From: Vicinamibacterales bacterium
GTDB lineage: Bacteria; Acidobacteriota; Vicinamibacteria; Vicinamibacterales; UBA8438
Length of the DNA: 64,000 nucleotides
Assembly: GCA_958296065.1 (NCBI GenBank)
Contig: CATQHX010000010.1
Span: 186,001-250,000 of the forward strand
Direction of reading: 5' to 3'
The notes beneath the pieces were generated by a model. It was not told the origin of the DNA and ran no database searches. It saw only the letters and a list, made by a program, of their open reading frames with translations. A program made the position numbers and the translations under genes. Shown here one piece after another: positions 1 to 8,961 of the stretch. Numbering within the stretch: the stretch's first letter is position 1; each line of letters starts with the position of its first letter.

Positions 1-242
1 CGCGCCCGCGCCAGCGATTGACACGAAGGGCAATGCCGGTTGCGGCAACTGTTGTACCAGACCCGCGTGTGTCCACAGCGGTCGCACGCCTCGACATGGC
101 CGCCGAGGGCCGCGGTCCGGCACTGCTCGATGGCGGTCATCACGCGCAGGTGCGCGGTCGACAACGCGGCCCCGGCCCGGGCACGATACGCGTCGCCGTA
201 CTGGCGGAAGACCTCCGCCACGCGAAGAAGCGGACGAGCCAC
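1..242 (-). CDS. IS91-family transposase, N-terminal part (cut by window edge)
   Basis: Read on the minus strand from a GTG at 242, this gives about 80 residues and continues past base 1. A cysteine cluster, with CDRCGHTR followed by NSCRNRHCPSCQ, is the N-terminal zinc-binding domain typical of IS91-type Y2 (HUH) rolling-circle transposases. The catalytic part lies outside the window. It sits directly behind the tyrosine recombinase gene (stop at 255) on the same strand, a pairing known in one branch of IS91 elements. The exact start is uncertain because GTG is the only candidate seen near the recombinase stop. Confidence 0.8.
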   Translation of the reverse strand, partial: MARPLLRVAEVFRQYGDAYRARAGAALSTAHLRVMTAIEQCRTAALGGHVEACDRCGHTRVWYNSCRNRHCPSCQSLARA

Positions 243-254
243 GACGGCCCCCGG

Positions 255-1118
255 TCAGTGCGTGGAGACCGACGCGGTCGCCGGTCGGGGAAGCAAGTCG
301 AGCGGGCTGGTCGCCGAACAGACCTTGGTCGTCGCCAACCGGAGGTAGCGCGCCGTGGTCTCCAACCGCCGATGACCGAGCAACAGTTGAATGGTGCGGA
401 CGTCGGTGCCGACTTCCAGCAAGTGGACCGCGAAAGCGTGGCGGAGTGAATGCGGCGTCACGGGTTTGGCCAGCCGACTGCGATACCGGGCGAGGCGACA
501 CGCCCACTGGACCGTCCCCTTCTGCATCGGCTGCTCTGGATTTCGCCCCGGGAAGAGCCACCGGGCCGGCCGCTCGACCCGCCACCAGGCCCGCAACTGC
601 TCGAGCAGCGTCGGCGAGAGCATGACGTAGCGGTCGCGAGCGCCCTTGCCCTGTGCGACATGCAGGACCATCCGGTCGCTGTCGACATCGGTGACCTGGA
701 GCCGCAGCGCTTCGCTGAGTCGCAGCCCCGCGGCGTAGCACGTGGTGAGGATCATGCGGTGCTTGGGACGCGCCACGCCGTCGAGAAACCGAACGACCTC
801 CTCGGGGCTCAGGACGACCGGCAGCGTCTCGCCGCGCTTCGGCAACGGCAGGGCCTCGACCGCCCAGTCTCGCTTGAGCGTGACCTGATAGAGAAAACGC
901 AGGGCCGCCACGGTGCCTGCCACCGATGTCGGCGCGAGCTGGCGGTCGTCGATCAAGTGCAACTGGTAGGTCCGGATGTCCTCGGGACCGAGCAGCTCGG
1001 GAGATTGCCCGTAGTAGCGCGCGAATTTCGCGACCTGCCGAAGATACGAGGTCTGCGTCTCGGCCGCCAGGTTCCGGATCCGCATGTCGTCGAGCATCCG
1101 TTGGCGAAGCACGGTCAT
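255..1118 (-). CDS. Tyrosine recombinase of an IS91-type element
   Basis: This 287-aa protein has the two-domain layout of phage/XerC-like integrases: an N-terminal SAM-like DNA-binding domain (about residues 1-85) and a C-terminal catalytic domain. Visible catalytic residues are the first Arg in AAGLRLSEALRL, the His-x-x-Arg box HSLRHAF, the His in LLGH, and the nucleophile Tyr in TTARYLRL. An AGAGGAG ribosome-binding site precedes the ATG at 1118. It lies just upstream of the IS91-type transposase on the same strand and probably belongs to the same element. Its role in transposition is not established. No frameshift is visible, so this copy may be functional. Confidence 0.88.
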   Translation of the reverse strand: MTVLRQRMLDDMRIRNLAAETQTSYLRQVAKFARYYGQSPELLGPEDIRTYQLHLIDDRQLAPTSVAGTVAALRFLYQVTLKRDWAVEALPLPKRGETLPVVLSPEEVVRFLDGVARPKHRMILTTCYAAGLRLSEALRLQVTDVDSDRMVLHVAQGKGARDRYVMLSPTLLEQLRAWWRVERPARWLFPGRNPEQPMQKGTVQWACRLARYRSRLAKPVTPHSLRHAFAVHLLEVGTDVRTIQLLLGHRRLETTARYLRLATTKVCSATSPLDLLPRPATASVSTH

Positions 1119-1261
1119 GGTGAGACTCCTCTGTGAACAGCGCCGGCCTGGGCCATCCAGGCGGTCGCGCAGAAGAGCCTACGGAGGACGACGAGCAGGG
1201 AGGGGGAATCAGGAAGCAGCCGGATGGAGACCACCCGGCCTGGTCGGCGTGTGCCTGGCTC

Positions 1262-1336
1262 CCGCGAAGCGGGTTAGTTCAATCGGTGTTCAACTTCGTC
1301 CGAAAAACCCAGCAAACTTGTTCGAGTGACACACCA
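1262..1336. repeat. Solo end of a second mobile element (TGACACACCA terminus)
   Basis: The last bases, TGACACACCA, abut CTAG at 1337. Read inward on the minus strand, the first 23 bases (TGGTGTGTCACT..GAACAAGTTT) match the left end of the 138-bp element at 11940-12077 with one difference. The inner part contains a TCGGTGTTCAACTTCG motif like the IS21-type end repeats near 43.5 kb. No transposase accompanies it, so it looks like a leftover end. The remaining 1119-1261 interval shows nothing I can identify. Confidence 0.55.
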
Positions 1337-1340
1337 CTAG

Positions 1341-3198
1341 CGAGGCTGCGCCTCAGACCGACGAGCATGTAGGTCTCGGTATCTGCTGACGGTAGGTCGG
1401 ACTCCGGCCGCTGCTCCCTCTGCGGCGCGAGCCGCGTTCATTTGTCGCACAATGGCGGCGGTGGCCATAGACTGGCCGATGGGGAGCCCATCGACCGGAG
1501 CCCGAGCCATGAAGGTAACACGATCCGTCGCCGAGATCCTGGCCCAGCACACGACGCTGGCCCTCGAATGCATCGACCGGCTGTACCTGAACGTGTACGT
1601 GCCGGTGCTGCAGCGGGCGGCGGGCGCCGCGTATTTCTTCCGCACGATCCGGGGCTGCAGCGTGCCGTCGTCGGCGCTGATGGCGCCGATGACGCAGCGT
1701 TTCGTGGATGCCATCAAGCGGTTCGCCGAACGCGACGGCATCGACATCGTGTCGTTCCGCCGGGGCGAGCGCAAGGACGACCGCACGCAGGAGTACCTGC
1801 ATCAGTGGCCCGGGGGCGAGGGCGTGCTCTACATCGGCAAGGCGCAAGAGAAGGCGCGGGTGCAGCGCACTCAGCGCCGCCGGCGCCCGGCCGGGGCGAC
1901 CTACGCGTGGCTGGTCGACTCGACGGCGATGGTGAACCACTTCTATTTCTACGTGTTCGACGACGACTTCGGGCCGTTCTTCCTGAAGTTCTGTTCGTAC
2001 TTCCCGTACAACGCGAAGCTGTGCATCAACGGGCACGAGTACCTGAAGCGGCAACTGACGAAGCGGGGCATCGCGTTCGAGCCGCTCGACAACGGCATCC
2101 TGCGTTGCGCGGACCCGGCGGCGATGCAGCGACTGGCCGATGGCCTGACGGCCGACAAGATTGACGCGCTGCTGCGCAAGTGGCTGTCCCGGCTGCCGCA
2201 CCCGTTCTCGTCCAGCGACCGGGAGCAGGGCATCCGCTACGACATTTCGATGCTGCAAGCCGAATTCGCCCGCACCGAGGTCTTCGACCGGCCGCTGGCC
2301 GGACGGGTCTTCTTCGAAGAGGTGATGCGCGAGAACCTCGACATGGGGCGACCCGACCACGTGCAGTTGATCTTCGACCGGCGCGTCAACCGACGCACCC
2401 CCACGCGGCATCGCACCCGCGTCATTACCGACGGGGTCATCCCGTCGCTGCATGTGGACTACAAGCACTCGCGCATCAAGCAATACCACAAGGAGGGGCG
2501 CGCCTTGCGCACCGAGACGGTGATCAACGACACGTACGACTTCGATGTTGGCCGCCGGCTGAAGAACCTCGATGATCTGAAACAGATCGGCTTCGCTGCC
2601 AACCGACGCCTGCTCGGCGTCGAACGCCTCAGCCACGACGCCACCATCGGAGCCGAGACGCTTGCTGCACTGCACCGTCCGGCGCACATCGACGGCCAAC
2701 GCGCTTCGACGCTGCGCTTCGGGGACCCTCGGGTGCAGGCGCTGCTTGCCGCGCTGCTGCGCTTCGATCTGCTGCCGGCGGGATTCCGCAACCGCGAGCT
2801 CCGCGAGGCGGTCGCCCCGCTGCGCGGGATGTCGCTCGACGACTACAACGCCGGACAGATGACCTACGACCTGCGCCGGCTGCGGCTGCGGGGGCTGATC
2901 GAGCGGATTCCGCGCACCCAGCGATATCGGCTCACCGCCGAAGGGCTGTGCATCGCGCTGGCCTACCACCGCACCCAGGCGCGCGTCCTGGGCCCGGTCC
3001 TGTCGGCCACGCTCGACGGAGAGTCGACTACCCGTCTGCGGGCAGCCGTCGCCGCGTACGATCGCGAGGTCGGCCACCTCTGGGAAGGACACGCGCTGGC
3101 CGCGTGATCAGGAGAACAGAACTGCCGACAGACAGGCCGATCCCAAACTTGACTCATCTGTGAAGATGGTCCTTGTTCAAGGATTCCAGTCAAGGATT
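1341..3198 (+). mobile_element. CTAG-flanked 1.86-kb element with one gene and hairpin ends
   Basis: The interval is bounded by CTAG at 1337-1340 and 3199-3202 and contains one open reading frame. Its first 37 bases match the start of the 140-bp repeats in this window with three differences. Its last about 58 bases match the end of those repeats apart from a short insertion. The left end carries a GAGGC-TGC-GCCTC hairpin. The right end carries a nested hairpin with CTTGACT/AGTCAAG and CATCT/AGATG arms. There are no terminal inverted repeats. Hairpin ends next to a fixed tetranucleotide resemble single-strand transposons such as IS200/IS605 or IS91, but the encoded protein is not a recognisable member of those families. 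That it is mobile is my inference. Confidence 0.65.
1509..3107 (+). CDS. Unknown 532-aa protein of the CTAG element (candidate mobility protein)
   Basis: The start MKVTRSVAEIL at 1509 was chosen because upstream in-frame residues look non-coding. I recognise the sequence type as a widespread hypothetical family, but no function. Conserved-looking features are a run rich in aromatic residues and cysteine (FCSYFPYNAKLCINGHEY, about residue 160-185), a basic His/Tyr segment (LHVDYKHSRIKQYHKEG, about 315), and a C-terminal winged helix (MTYDLRRLRLRGLIERIP, about 455) that suggests DNA binding. No HUH, DDE-type or serine/tyrosine recombinase motif stands out. It is the only gene between two CTAG-linked ends shared with miniature repeats, which suggests it mobilises them. 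A host DNA-binding protein is the alternative. Confidence 0.7.
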   Translation: MKVTRSVAEILAQHTTLALECIDRLYLNVYVPVLQRAAGAAYFFRTIRGCSVPSSALMAPMTQRFVDAIKRFAERDGIDIVSFRRGERKDDRTQEYLHQWPGGEGVLYIGKAQEKARVQRTQRRRRPAGATYAWLVDSTAMVNHFYFYVFDDDFGPFFLKFCSYFPYNAKLCINGHEYLKRQLTKRGIAFEPLDNGILRCADPAAMQRLADGLTADKIDALLRKWLSRLPHPFSSSDREQGIRYDISMLQAEFARTEVFDRPLAGRVFFEEVMRENLDMGRPDHVQLIFDRRVNRRTPTRHRTRVITDGVIPSLHVDYKHSRIKQYHKEGRALRTETVINDTYDFDVGRRLKNLDDLKQIGFAANRRLLGVERLSHDATIGAETLAALHRPAHIDGQRASTLRFGDPRVQALLAALLRFDLLPAGFRNRELREAVAPLRGMSLDDYNAGQMTYDLRRLRLRGLIERIPRTQRYRLTAEGLCIALAYHRTQARVLGPVLSATLDGESTTRLRAAVAAYDREVGHLWEGHALAA

Positions 3199-3202
3199 CT
3201 AG

Positions 3203-3342
3203 AATCCTTGACTGGCCGGCATCTTTACAGATGAGTCAAGTTCAGGTTTTGGTCGCTCTATCTTCTCCCTATTCCAATTCTCAGCGTGCCGGTTGCGGAG
3301 CAAACTCAACCTACATGCTTGTGGGTCTGAGGCGGAGCCTCG
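3203..3342 (-). mobile_element. 140-bp miniature CTAG element, inverted orientation
   Basis: This 140-bp unit lies between CTAG at 3199-3202 and 3343-3346. It is near identical, in reverse orientation, to the three copies at 11.8-12.4 kb. It meets the larger element head to head, sharing one CTAG, which creates a perfect 30-bp palindrome at 3186-3215 (arm CCAGTCAAGGATTCT). Its far CTAG supplies the stop codon of the RecQ-type gene. It has no coding capacity of its own; short ORFs across it are chance. Confidence 0.8.
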
Positions 3343-4977
3343 CTAGTAGGTTCCAAATCTCGCCTTCAGCACATCTGTTGGGTCCGTGCTCGTCTCGACA
3401 AGTGTCACAAACTCCCGAAATGACTCCAACTTGCCCTCAACTCGCGCATTGACCTCGTTCGCAATCTGTCGCATTTCCTCATCGCAAGCGTCCCGAGTGC
3501 GAAAAAACAATGTCTTGTCGGCTGCACGAACGAGCTTGATTTCGTCTCGATGAAGCAGGTCGAATATCTGCTCGACCGTCTTGCTAGGATCGATTCCAAG
3601 TTTGCGCATAGCGGCTGCCGTCGTCCTGTTCCTGGTTGCGGAATTGAGACGCTCGAGATATGCCATGCCCTCTGGCCTGCGGGCCTCAAGACACTGCAAG
3701 CGTCCCGGACCGCGGGCCAGCACATCGATAGCACCAATCCTCTGGAAGGCGTAAAACAGCGCATATTCGTCATCCTGACCTTGAAACTCAGTCCACGGAC
3801 TAATGGTCCTCAGCTCGCTTCGACCGACATTGCAAACCTGATTCCACACCTCACGCACCTGATCTACACTACGCCGCCCCTTCCCTATCATGTCTCGGCG
3901 CACCTTGCTGTTCACGGCTGTATACAGGAGCACACCAAATGCCGGATCGCCGTCGCGACCGGCCCGTCCCACTTCTTGATAGTACTGCTCGAGCGATTCG
4001 GGAAGCAGAAAATGGACCACGCCTCGAATGTCCGGGATGTCGATACCCATGCCAAAGGCCCCTGTAGCAAACACAATCTTGATATCGCCGGCCTCGAAAC
4101 GCTCCAGAGTGCCGTTCTTGACCTCCGGCCGCAGGTCGGCATCGAACGGCGCACATTGGTGGCCGAGTAGAGCAAATCGGTCTGCCAGCGCCCGTGTTCC
4201 TTGCGTCTTGCTCAGCTTTCTGTGTGCATAGACAACTAGCTTCTCGCCCCGATGCTTCTCGAGTAGTTCTTCTAACGCTGCGAGCTTCCCATTAGCATCA
4301 TCATAGATTTCGAAGCGGAGATCGAGATTCGTGCGGAGCATGTTCGTACTCCGAACGACAGCGCTCTTTGTCAGTCGAAAATCTCTGAGAATCTCCCTTT
4401 GGCTGTTCACATCAAGAGTAGCCGTGAGGCAAATGACAACTGGCCAGGAATCTCGCCCGAAGCAACGATCCAGAAAACCCGGGAGATTCTTGTACGGAGG
4501 ACGAAAGTCGTGGCCCCATTGCGAAATGCAATGTGACTCGTCGATCGCCACCAGCGTGACGTATTTCTGGTACCGGTTGACAAGAAACTCCAGATATCCA
4601 TCTGTCTCTGCACGCTCTGGCGAAACGAACAGAAAGCCGGTTCCATCCGCCCAAGCAAACGACTTGAGAGCCCGTTGAGCTTCGGAAGCGTCGGCGCCTC
4701 CGAGTGACAGTGCGTTAGCGCCCATCTGGCGGAGAGTTCCCGCTTGTTGCTGCATCAGCGCGATCAACGGCGAAATGATGATCGCAACGCCTTCCGAAGC
4801 GAACACGGGCAACTGATAGACCAAGGACTTGCCCATGCCAGTAGGCATGAGGACGAGCGATGATCGACCCGCCCAAATGCGATCAATCGCCTGCTCCTGG
4901 CAGTCCCGAAAACGCGGAACCTCCGGAAAAAAGGTCCTTAGGGCCTCGGTCTTCGTCCTGCTGAAATTCATCGTCAT
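3343..4977 (-). CDS. RecQ-type ATP-dependent DNA helicase
   Basis: This 544-aa superfamily 2 helicase has a Walker A (PTGMGKS, near residue 48), a DESH box (AIDESHCISQWGHDFRP), motif III (CLTAT), and the helicase C-terminal domain ending in FATGAFGMGIDIPDIR and QEVGRAGRDGDP. The RecQ zinc-binding cysteines and an HRDC domain are not obvious, so it is a divergent RecQ-like protein rather than housekeeping RecQ. Its ATG overlaps the stop of the upstream gene by ATGA, so the two are translationally coupled. The stop codon TAG lies in the CTAG joining it to a 140-bp mobile unit, so the original C-terminus may have been shortened. Unwinding of DNA in a phage-defence or repair pair is a plausible role. 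Confidence 0.85.
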   Translation of the reverse strand: MTMNFSRTKTEALRTFFPEVPRFRDCQEQAIDRIWAGRSSLVLMPTGMGKSLVYQLPVFASEGVAIIISPLIALMQQQAGTLRQMGANALSLGGADASEAQRALKSFAWADGTGFLFVSPERAETDGYLEFLVNRYQKYVTLVAIDESHCISQWGHDFRPPYKNLPGFLDRCFGRDSWPVVICLTATLDVNSQREILRDFRLTKSAVVRSTNMLRTNLDLRFEIYDDANGKLAALEELLEKHRGEKLVVYAHRKLSKTQGTRALADRFALLGHQCAPFDADLRPEVKNGTLERFEAGDIKIVFATGAFGMGIDIPDIRGVVHFLLPESLEQYYQEVGRAGRDGDPAFGVLLYTAVNSKVRRDMIGKGRRSVDQVREVWNQVCNVGRSELRTISPWTEFQGQDDEYALFYAFQRIGAIDVLARGPGRLQCLEARRPEGMAYLERLNSATRNRTTAAAMRKLGIDPSKTVEQIFDLLHRDEIKLVRAADKTLFFRTRDACDEEMRQIANEVNARVEGKLESFREFVTLVETSTDPTDVLKARFGTY

Positions 4978-5945
4978 GCCGGAATCTCAAATCTCTCATG
5001 AGCACGCATGGTTTTCAGGTCGGCCGCATGCTGGTCGCAGACGGCGCTGAAGAATCGCTCGACGTAGACGTAACGAATCCTCCTATCAATCGTGACTTCC
5101 GCGGTCTTGGCCCGCGCTTCGATCCACCTATAAATCCGGAAGGCGTACAGCGAGAAAACGTCGTACGGGTACCAATAGTTTTGGTCCATGACGAGGCTTC
5201 CGTCCGACGCGGGATGGACATCGTTGATCATCAGAAACTCCGACGATTCGCTCGGAAGACCGAAATGGTCACGGCCCGACAAGAAGTAGAGCCCGTATAG
5301 ACCGTACCTGCCCCGTGGCGGCAGTCGTTCCGGATCAAGATGAAAAAGCATGATGCTCTTGATTCCCATTCCGACGACATTGACCATGCTCATGCTCTCA
5401 TCGACATCAAGAGGATTGAGGCCGAAATCATCGGGAGAGTCGTGCTTATTGTATTGTACTGTGGAATGAGATTTCGACCATTCCGCACGAAAATCCAACA
5501 CCCTTAAAAAAACACCCAGCAGGTCGTTCGGACGCGCGCTCCGAAAGTGCATCTGCCATTTCTTGAGCTCCGCATGGCGCTGGCGCAGAGTATTCGCAAT
5601 CACAGGGACGTCTCGCGAGAGCCCGTCCTTGAAAGCGTTCGGGTCATCATAGAACTCGTCAATTACGTCAGGGTCGAAAAAAGTGCGATACTTCGCGGCC
5701 TCCTTTTTGTAGGACTCGGTCGCCGTCTCGAAGACTCTGGCCATAACGGCCGCTTCCTTCTCGCTGGCGTCGCCGCCGAACCTCGCGGCCAAACGTGCTG
5801 CCGGTGTTTCTTGCCGTCCGTCTTTGACGAATTGGTCCCAGTACTTGGGAAGCGCCCGTTCCACAGCGGCCCACACCTTCGCGATGTGATGGGGTTCGCG
5901 GACGAGATCGTATTCGTTCATTTCTTGGTTGGTTGACCGAATCAT
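4974..5945 (-). CDS. Unknown 323-aa protein coupled to a RecQ-type helicase
   Basis: The start is taken at ATG 5945 (MIRSTNQEMNEY) because GGGAAG lies just upstream; an in-frame extension to 6077 looks non-coding. I do not recognise a family. The protein is soluble and mostly helical in its first half, with many charged residues and no signal peptide or membrane segment. A central segment (about 165-260) contains NVVGMGIKSIMLFHL and RYGLYGLYFLSGRDHFGLP, followed by a WYPYDVFSLYAFRIYRWI stretch that may form a hydrophobic core. It overlaps the helicase start by 4 bases. Lower GC than its surroundings points to horizontal transfer. Partner or regulatory function with the helicase is inferred from the operon alone. 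Confidence 0.7.
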   Translation of the reverse strand: MIRSTNQEMNEYDLVREPHHIAKVWAAVERALPKYWDQFVKDGRQETPAARLAARFGGDASEKEAAVMARVFETATESYKKEAAKYRTFFDPDVIDEFYDDPNAFKDGLSRDVPVIANTLRQRHAELKKWQMHFRSARPNDLLGVFLRVLDFRAEWSKSHSTVQYNKHDSPDDFGLNPLDVDESMSMVNVVGMGIKSIMLFHLDPERLPPRGRYGLYGLYFLSGRDHFGLPSESSEFLMINDVHPASDGSLVMDQNYWYPYDVFSLYAFRIYRWIEARAKTAEVTIDRRIRYVYVERFFSAVCDQHAADLKTMRAHERFEIPA

Positions 5946-6285
5946 TTTGCTTCCCTTTCGTAGCCGCCGCCGATCCAGACGCCAGCGGGAGTGGCCAGTG
6001 TCCGCGGGCGCGGGTGGTGTTCCGGTCGTGTTCCGCCGCGGAATGTGGCGGCCGCGAGTTGGCGAGAATACCCACAATTAGACGCGGTCGTCAAGCTCGG
6101 GCGGCAGGAAGTGTGGCATTCGCCACTATCACGCTACCCAGCACGGAGTGTAGGGATTCCGGTGCGAACCGACCACCGTCCCGCGACCCGTGGGGAGCAG
6201 GCCGCGTTCACCGTCGCCTCCCTGAAGCAGGTGAAGGCCGAGACGCCTCGCTGCGGGGCGTCTGTGTCGTTGCCGCACGCATCGG

Positions 6286-6425
6286 GTGCGCAACGCCATC
6301 GCGGTCACGCTGACGGAGCATGATCTGACCCACATCGCACTCGAAGCGGGGGCCGTCGACGCGGCGGAGACGGAGGGCGTCCGCCTCGCCACCGTGCATC
6401 GCGTCAAGGGGCTGGAGTTCAACCC
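6286..6425 (+). pseudogene. Fragment of a UvrD-like helicase
   Basis: About 45 residues ending VRLATVHRVKGLEF match the C-terminal motif V/VI region of UvrD/Rep-type helicases, where the HRxKGLEF motif is characteristic. Neither the N-terminal ATPase motifs nor the last motif is present, and the frame ends shortly after. It is a short relic, unrelated in position to the intact UvrD gene at 12.5 kb. The bases between the operon start at 5946 and this fragment show no recognisable gene. Confidence 0.55.
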
Positions 6426-6559
6426 TCGTCATGGCCAGCATCAACACGGACCTCGTACCCCTGCCTGCCGCGATTGACGCACGCGGCGATGTCGTCGAGC
6501 GTGACTGCGGCGTGTGCAGCCAGCGGGCACGGCGGTACGACCGGCGCCCGCTGCGGTAA

Positions 6560-7230
6560 TGGCGGCATGCGCCGTGGGGACGAGCGGCGGTTTGGCTGCA
6601 GTATGCGCCGTGGCGGGTGTCGTGCGGACAGTGCGGAGTTCGAGCCGAGCGGGTGTCGTGGGCGACGGGCAGCAGCGCGTTCACGGCGCCGTTCGAGGAG
6701 TTGGCGGCGTATCTGGCGCAGGTGACGGACCGGACGACGGTCAGTCGTCTGCTGGGGATTTCGTGGCAGGCGGTCGGCAACATCGTCGAGCGGGTGGAGT
6801 CGCGGCAGCTCGACGACACGCGGTTCGACAACCTGCAGCGGGTCGGCATCGACGAGTTCAGCTACCGGAAGCGGCACCACTAGTTGACGCTCGTGGTCGA
6901 TCACGACCGCCAACGGGTGGTCCGGGCCGGCAAGGGACGCAGCGCCGCGACGCTGGACGCGTTCTTCGACCGATTGGGGCCGGCCGGCTGCGAGCGGATC
7001 GGCCTGGTGACGGCGGACCTGGCGGCGAGCTGGCAGAAAGCGTTGCGGGCGCGCGTCCCGCACGCGCGGGTGGTCTTCGACCGCTTCCATGTCGAACGCC
7101 TCGCGTCGGACGCGGTCGACGAGGTGCGTCGCGAGGAGCAGCGGCGCCTCGGCTCGAGAGAGAGGCAAATCGCTGAAGGGACGGCGCTACGCGTTGCGGA
7201 CGGCAGCGACGTTCGCCGATTCGTAATCCT
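6560..7230 (+). pseudogene. ISL3-family transposase remnant
   Basis: The 6617-6883 frame gives a zinc-finger end (SCGQCG), then ELAAYLAQVTDRTTVSRLLG and VGIDEFSYRKRHH. Translation continues in the same frame after an in-frame TAG at 6881 with LTLVVDHDRQRVVRAGKGRS and RVVFDRFHVERLASDAVDEV, the conserved DDE-domain blocks of ISL3 transposases. The N-terminus is frameshifted, the middle has a nonsense codon, and the C-terminal third is absent (a further shifted piece reads LKGRRYALRTAATF). It is clearly dead. Confidence 0.82.
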
Positions 7231-7834
7231 TTCCGGACATCTTGGAATCGTGGCGCCAGCGGGCGCTGATGGCGGATCACGTGAAACCTTACTCCAGGCA
7301 AGCGCAGCGTGGTGAGTCATCTCAACGCCGCACTGGCGTCCCTTGGGGTGTCTTCGGGATTCCGCTTGTGACGCGTCTCTCGTGGCTGTTGGGCTATGAA
7401 GCCGATGCGCGAACGGACAGCATATTCCGGGTGCGCAGCCGCGGTGACGGACGCCGTTCCGTGAAGTTCGGTGCGGACTCCCGCGGTTGCCAGCGAAGTG
7501 CAGATTTCCTGAACGAAAGTGGGGAGGACGGCGTCGTCGTACTCATTCCATGTGCAATCGACGCCCGGATTGTGCTGGACCCGACTGGACGATCGTTCCG
7601 TGGAAGAGGTCGTCGCCATCCACGTGGATCAGGAATTACCGCATGTCCTCCACGGCAAGAGCGAGTTGCCTTGGATCGCCGCCCTGCGTCCCGGGCGAAT
7701 GCGCGCGGCCTCAAGGTCGGGCGGTACCTGGCTGCCTGCGACTCGCCGTCGGTGCCGGCTGTCGGGGCGCGGCTGGGGCCCTGCGGTCGCGCTTGTGCGC
7801 CCTGGGTATCCGAGTTAACATATTCTCCAATCAA
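7231..7834. other. Gene-free stretch after the ISL3 remnant
   Basis: About 600 bases with no convincing gene on either strand. Overlapping frames have no family resemblance, and base composition drifts from GC-rich to AT-richer toward 7820, where the promoter of the downstream membrane-protein gene would lie. Confidence 0.5.
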
Positions 7835-8584
7835 ATGAGTCCTGAAGGTAGCGAACGTTTCCGGTATCTTGATTCGCAGTTGCATGACCAATGGCGGTCG
7901 TGGCACGTCCTTGTCCTGTGTGCGATTATTCTTGCGGGAGGCTTAGTAGGGCTATATGTGCGTCTTGGACATGGTTCGCTAGACTTCAGACCAGACATTA
8001 GTACGGAGATAGGCGGCGCACTCGTCAGCTTGACCATTCTTGTGGCGTCTGTGGAAATCGCGGCAGCAACGATCGTTGACATCTTTCGTGCGAAGAGCTA
8101 CTCGGAATGGTCTATGCGCGTACAGCGTGTCTCCGAGAGACTGTCGGATGAGGATTCGTCGGTGGAGATTCTCAGGAGGGCCTACCAGCGGGAGAAACAC
8201 TTCGTGCAGCGGCTGTACGAAAAGCAGATTATTCCACTACCGGTTGATGATCTCGGAGCTGATGAGCAGAATCGCGAGGGCTATAGGAGTTGGCTGGAGG
8301 TTGCAAGAGGAATCTATGCATTTGCGCTTGCGCGGCACGCCGCGATAACACGGGTGCGTGTCAGTTACGTGGTATTCGTTGCGGGGTTTCTCCTTGCGGT
8401 TGGCGGGGTTAGTGTTTTCTCGTTCGTCCTCATGGAGGGGGCAGTCAACAACTGGTTCGATAGACTTCTGGATTGGCTTGTCACGGGGTGTGTTATCGGT
8501 GGGGGCAGTACACGCTTGAATGGTCTACTGAGTCGGATTTCGGAGTTGCTTGGTCGTGCTCGACAGACGGGAATCGTCAAGTAG
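7835..8584 (+). CDS. Multi-pass membrane protein of unknown function
   Basis: The start is ATG 7835; upstream in-frame sequence is GC-rich and non-coding in style. The 249-aa product has hydrophobic segments at roughly residues 26-47 (VLVLCAIILAGGLVGLYV), 55-80, 180-205 (VVFVAGFLLAVGGVSVFSFV) and 215-230, separated by a charged cytoplasmic-type helical stretch of about 90 residues. Base composition is clearly lower in GC than neighbouring genes, suggesting acquisition. I do not recognise the family. Flanking genes are remnants, so context does not help. Confidence 0.65.
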   Translation: MSPEGSERFRYLDSQLHDQWRSWHVLVLCAIILAGGLVGLYVRLGHGSLDFRPDISTEIGGALVSLTILVASVEIAAATIVDIFRAKSYSEWSMRVQRVSERLSDEDSSVEILRRAYQREKHFVQRLYEKQIIPLPVDDLGADEQNREGYRSWLEVARGIYAFALARHAAITRVRVSYVVFVAGFLLAVGGVSVFSFVLMEGAVNNWFDRLLDWLVTGCVIGGGSTRLNGLLSRISELLGRARQTGIVK

Positions 8585-8955
8585 GTCGTTATGGGGGAGA
8601 CAACGGGCAGGCACCGTGCTTGGGTGCCAAGAGGTAGACGACCCTTTCGCGCACCGCCGCCGTCTGAGCGACAGCAAGCCTCACCGGCCGGAGGACCGCT
8701 GCCCTCCAGCACGACCGCGTTGCGCACGGCGTTGGTGCCCACCGGGCACGCGCGCAGACCCGCCAGAGAGGCGAATCCTCTGCTCGGCGCCGCCGTCGGG
8801 CTTGAGATTCAGAAGCAGCTCGCTGCGAAAGCGCGCGCGGCCGGGCGGCTGGAATGCCGTCCCACCTGCCGCGTCGGCAGCTTTCGAACCCGGCACGCCG
8901 ACGCGAGCGTCGGCGTGGCCCCGGCAGGCATCGGCCGTCAGGAACTTCGTCCCTG
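8585..8955. other. Gene-free stretch
   Basis: No convincing gene is visible. The minus strand gives a long open frame through here into the SWIM-type remnant, but it has no recognisable domain and biased composition only. Confidence 0.4.
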
Positions 8956-8961
8956 ATGCTC

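Noticed and set aside
1353-3092. 579-codon open frame antisense to the CTAG-element gene
   Set aside because: It is a GC-rich shadow frame; the plus-strand frame has sensible protein sequence with a winged helix and shared family style.
7487-7834. N-terminal extension of the membrane protein
   Set aside because: Biased composition and no homology; the start at 7835 separates distinct compositions.
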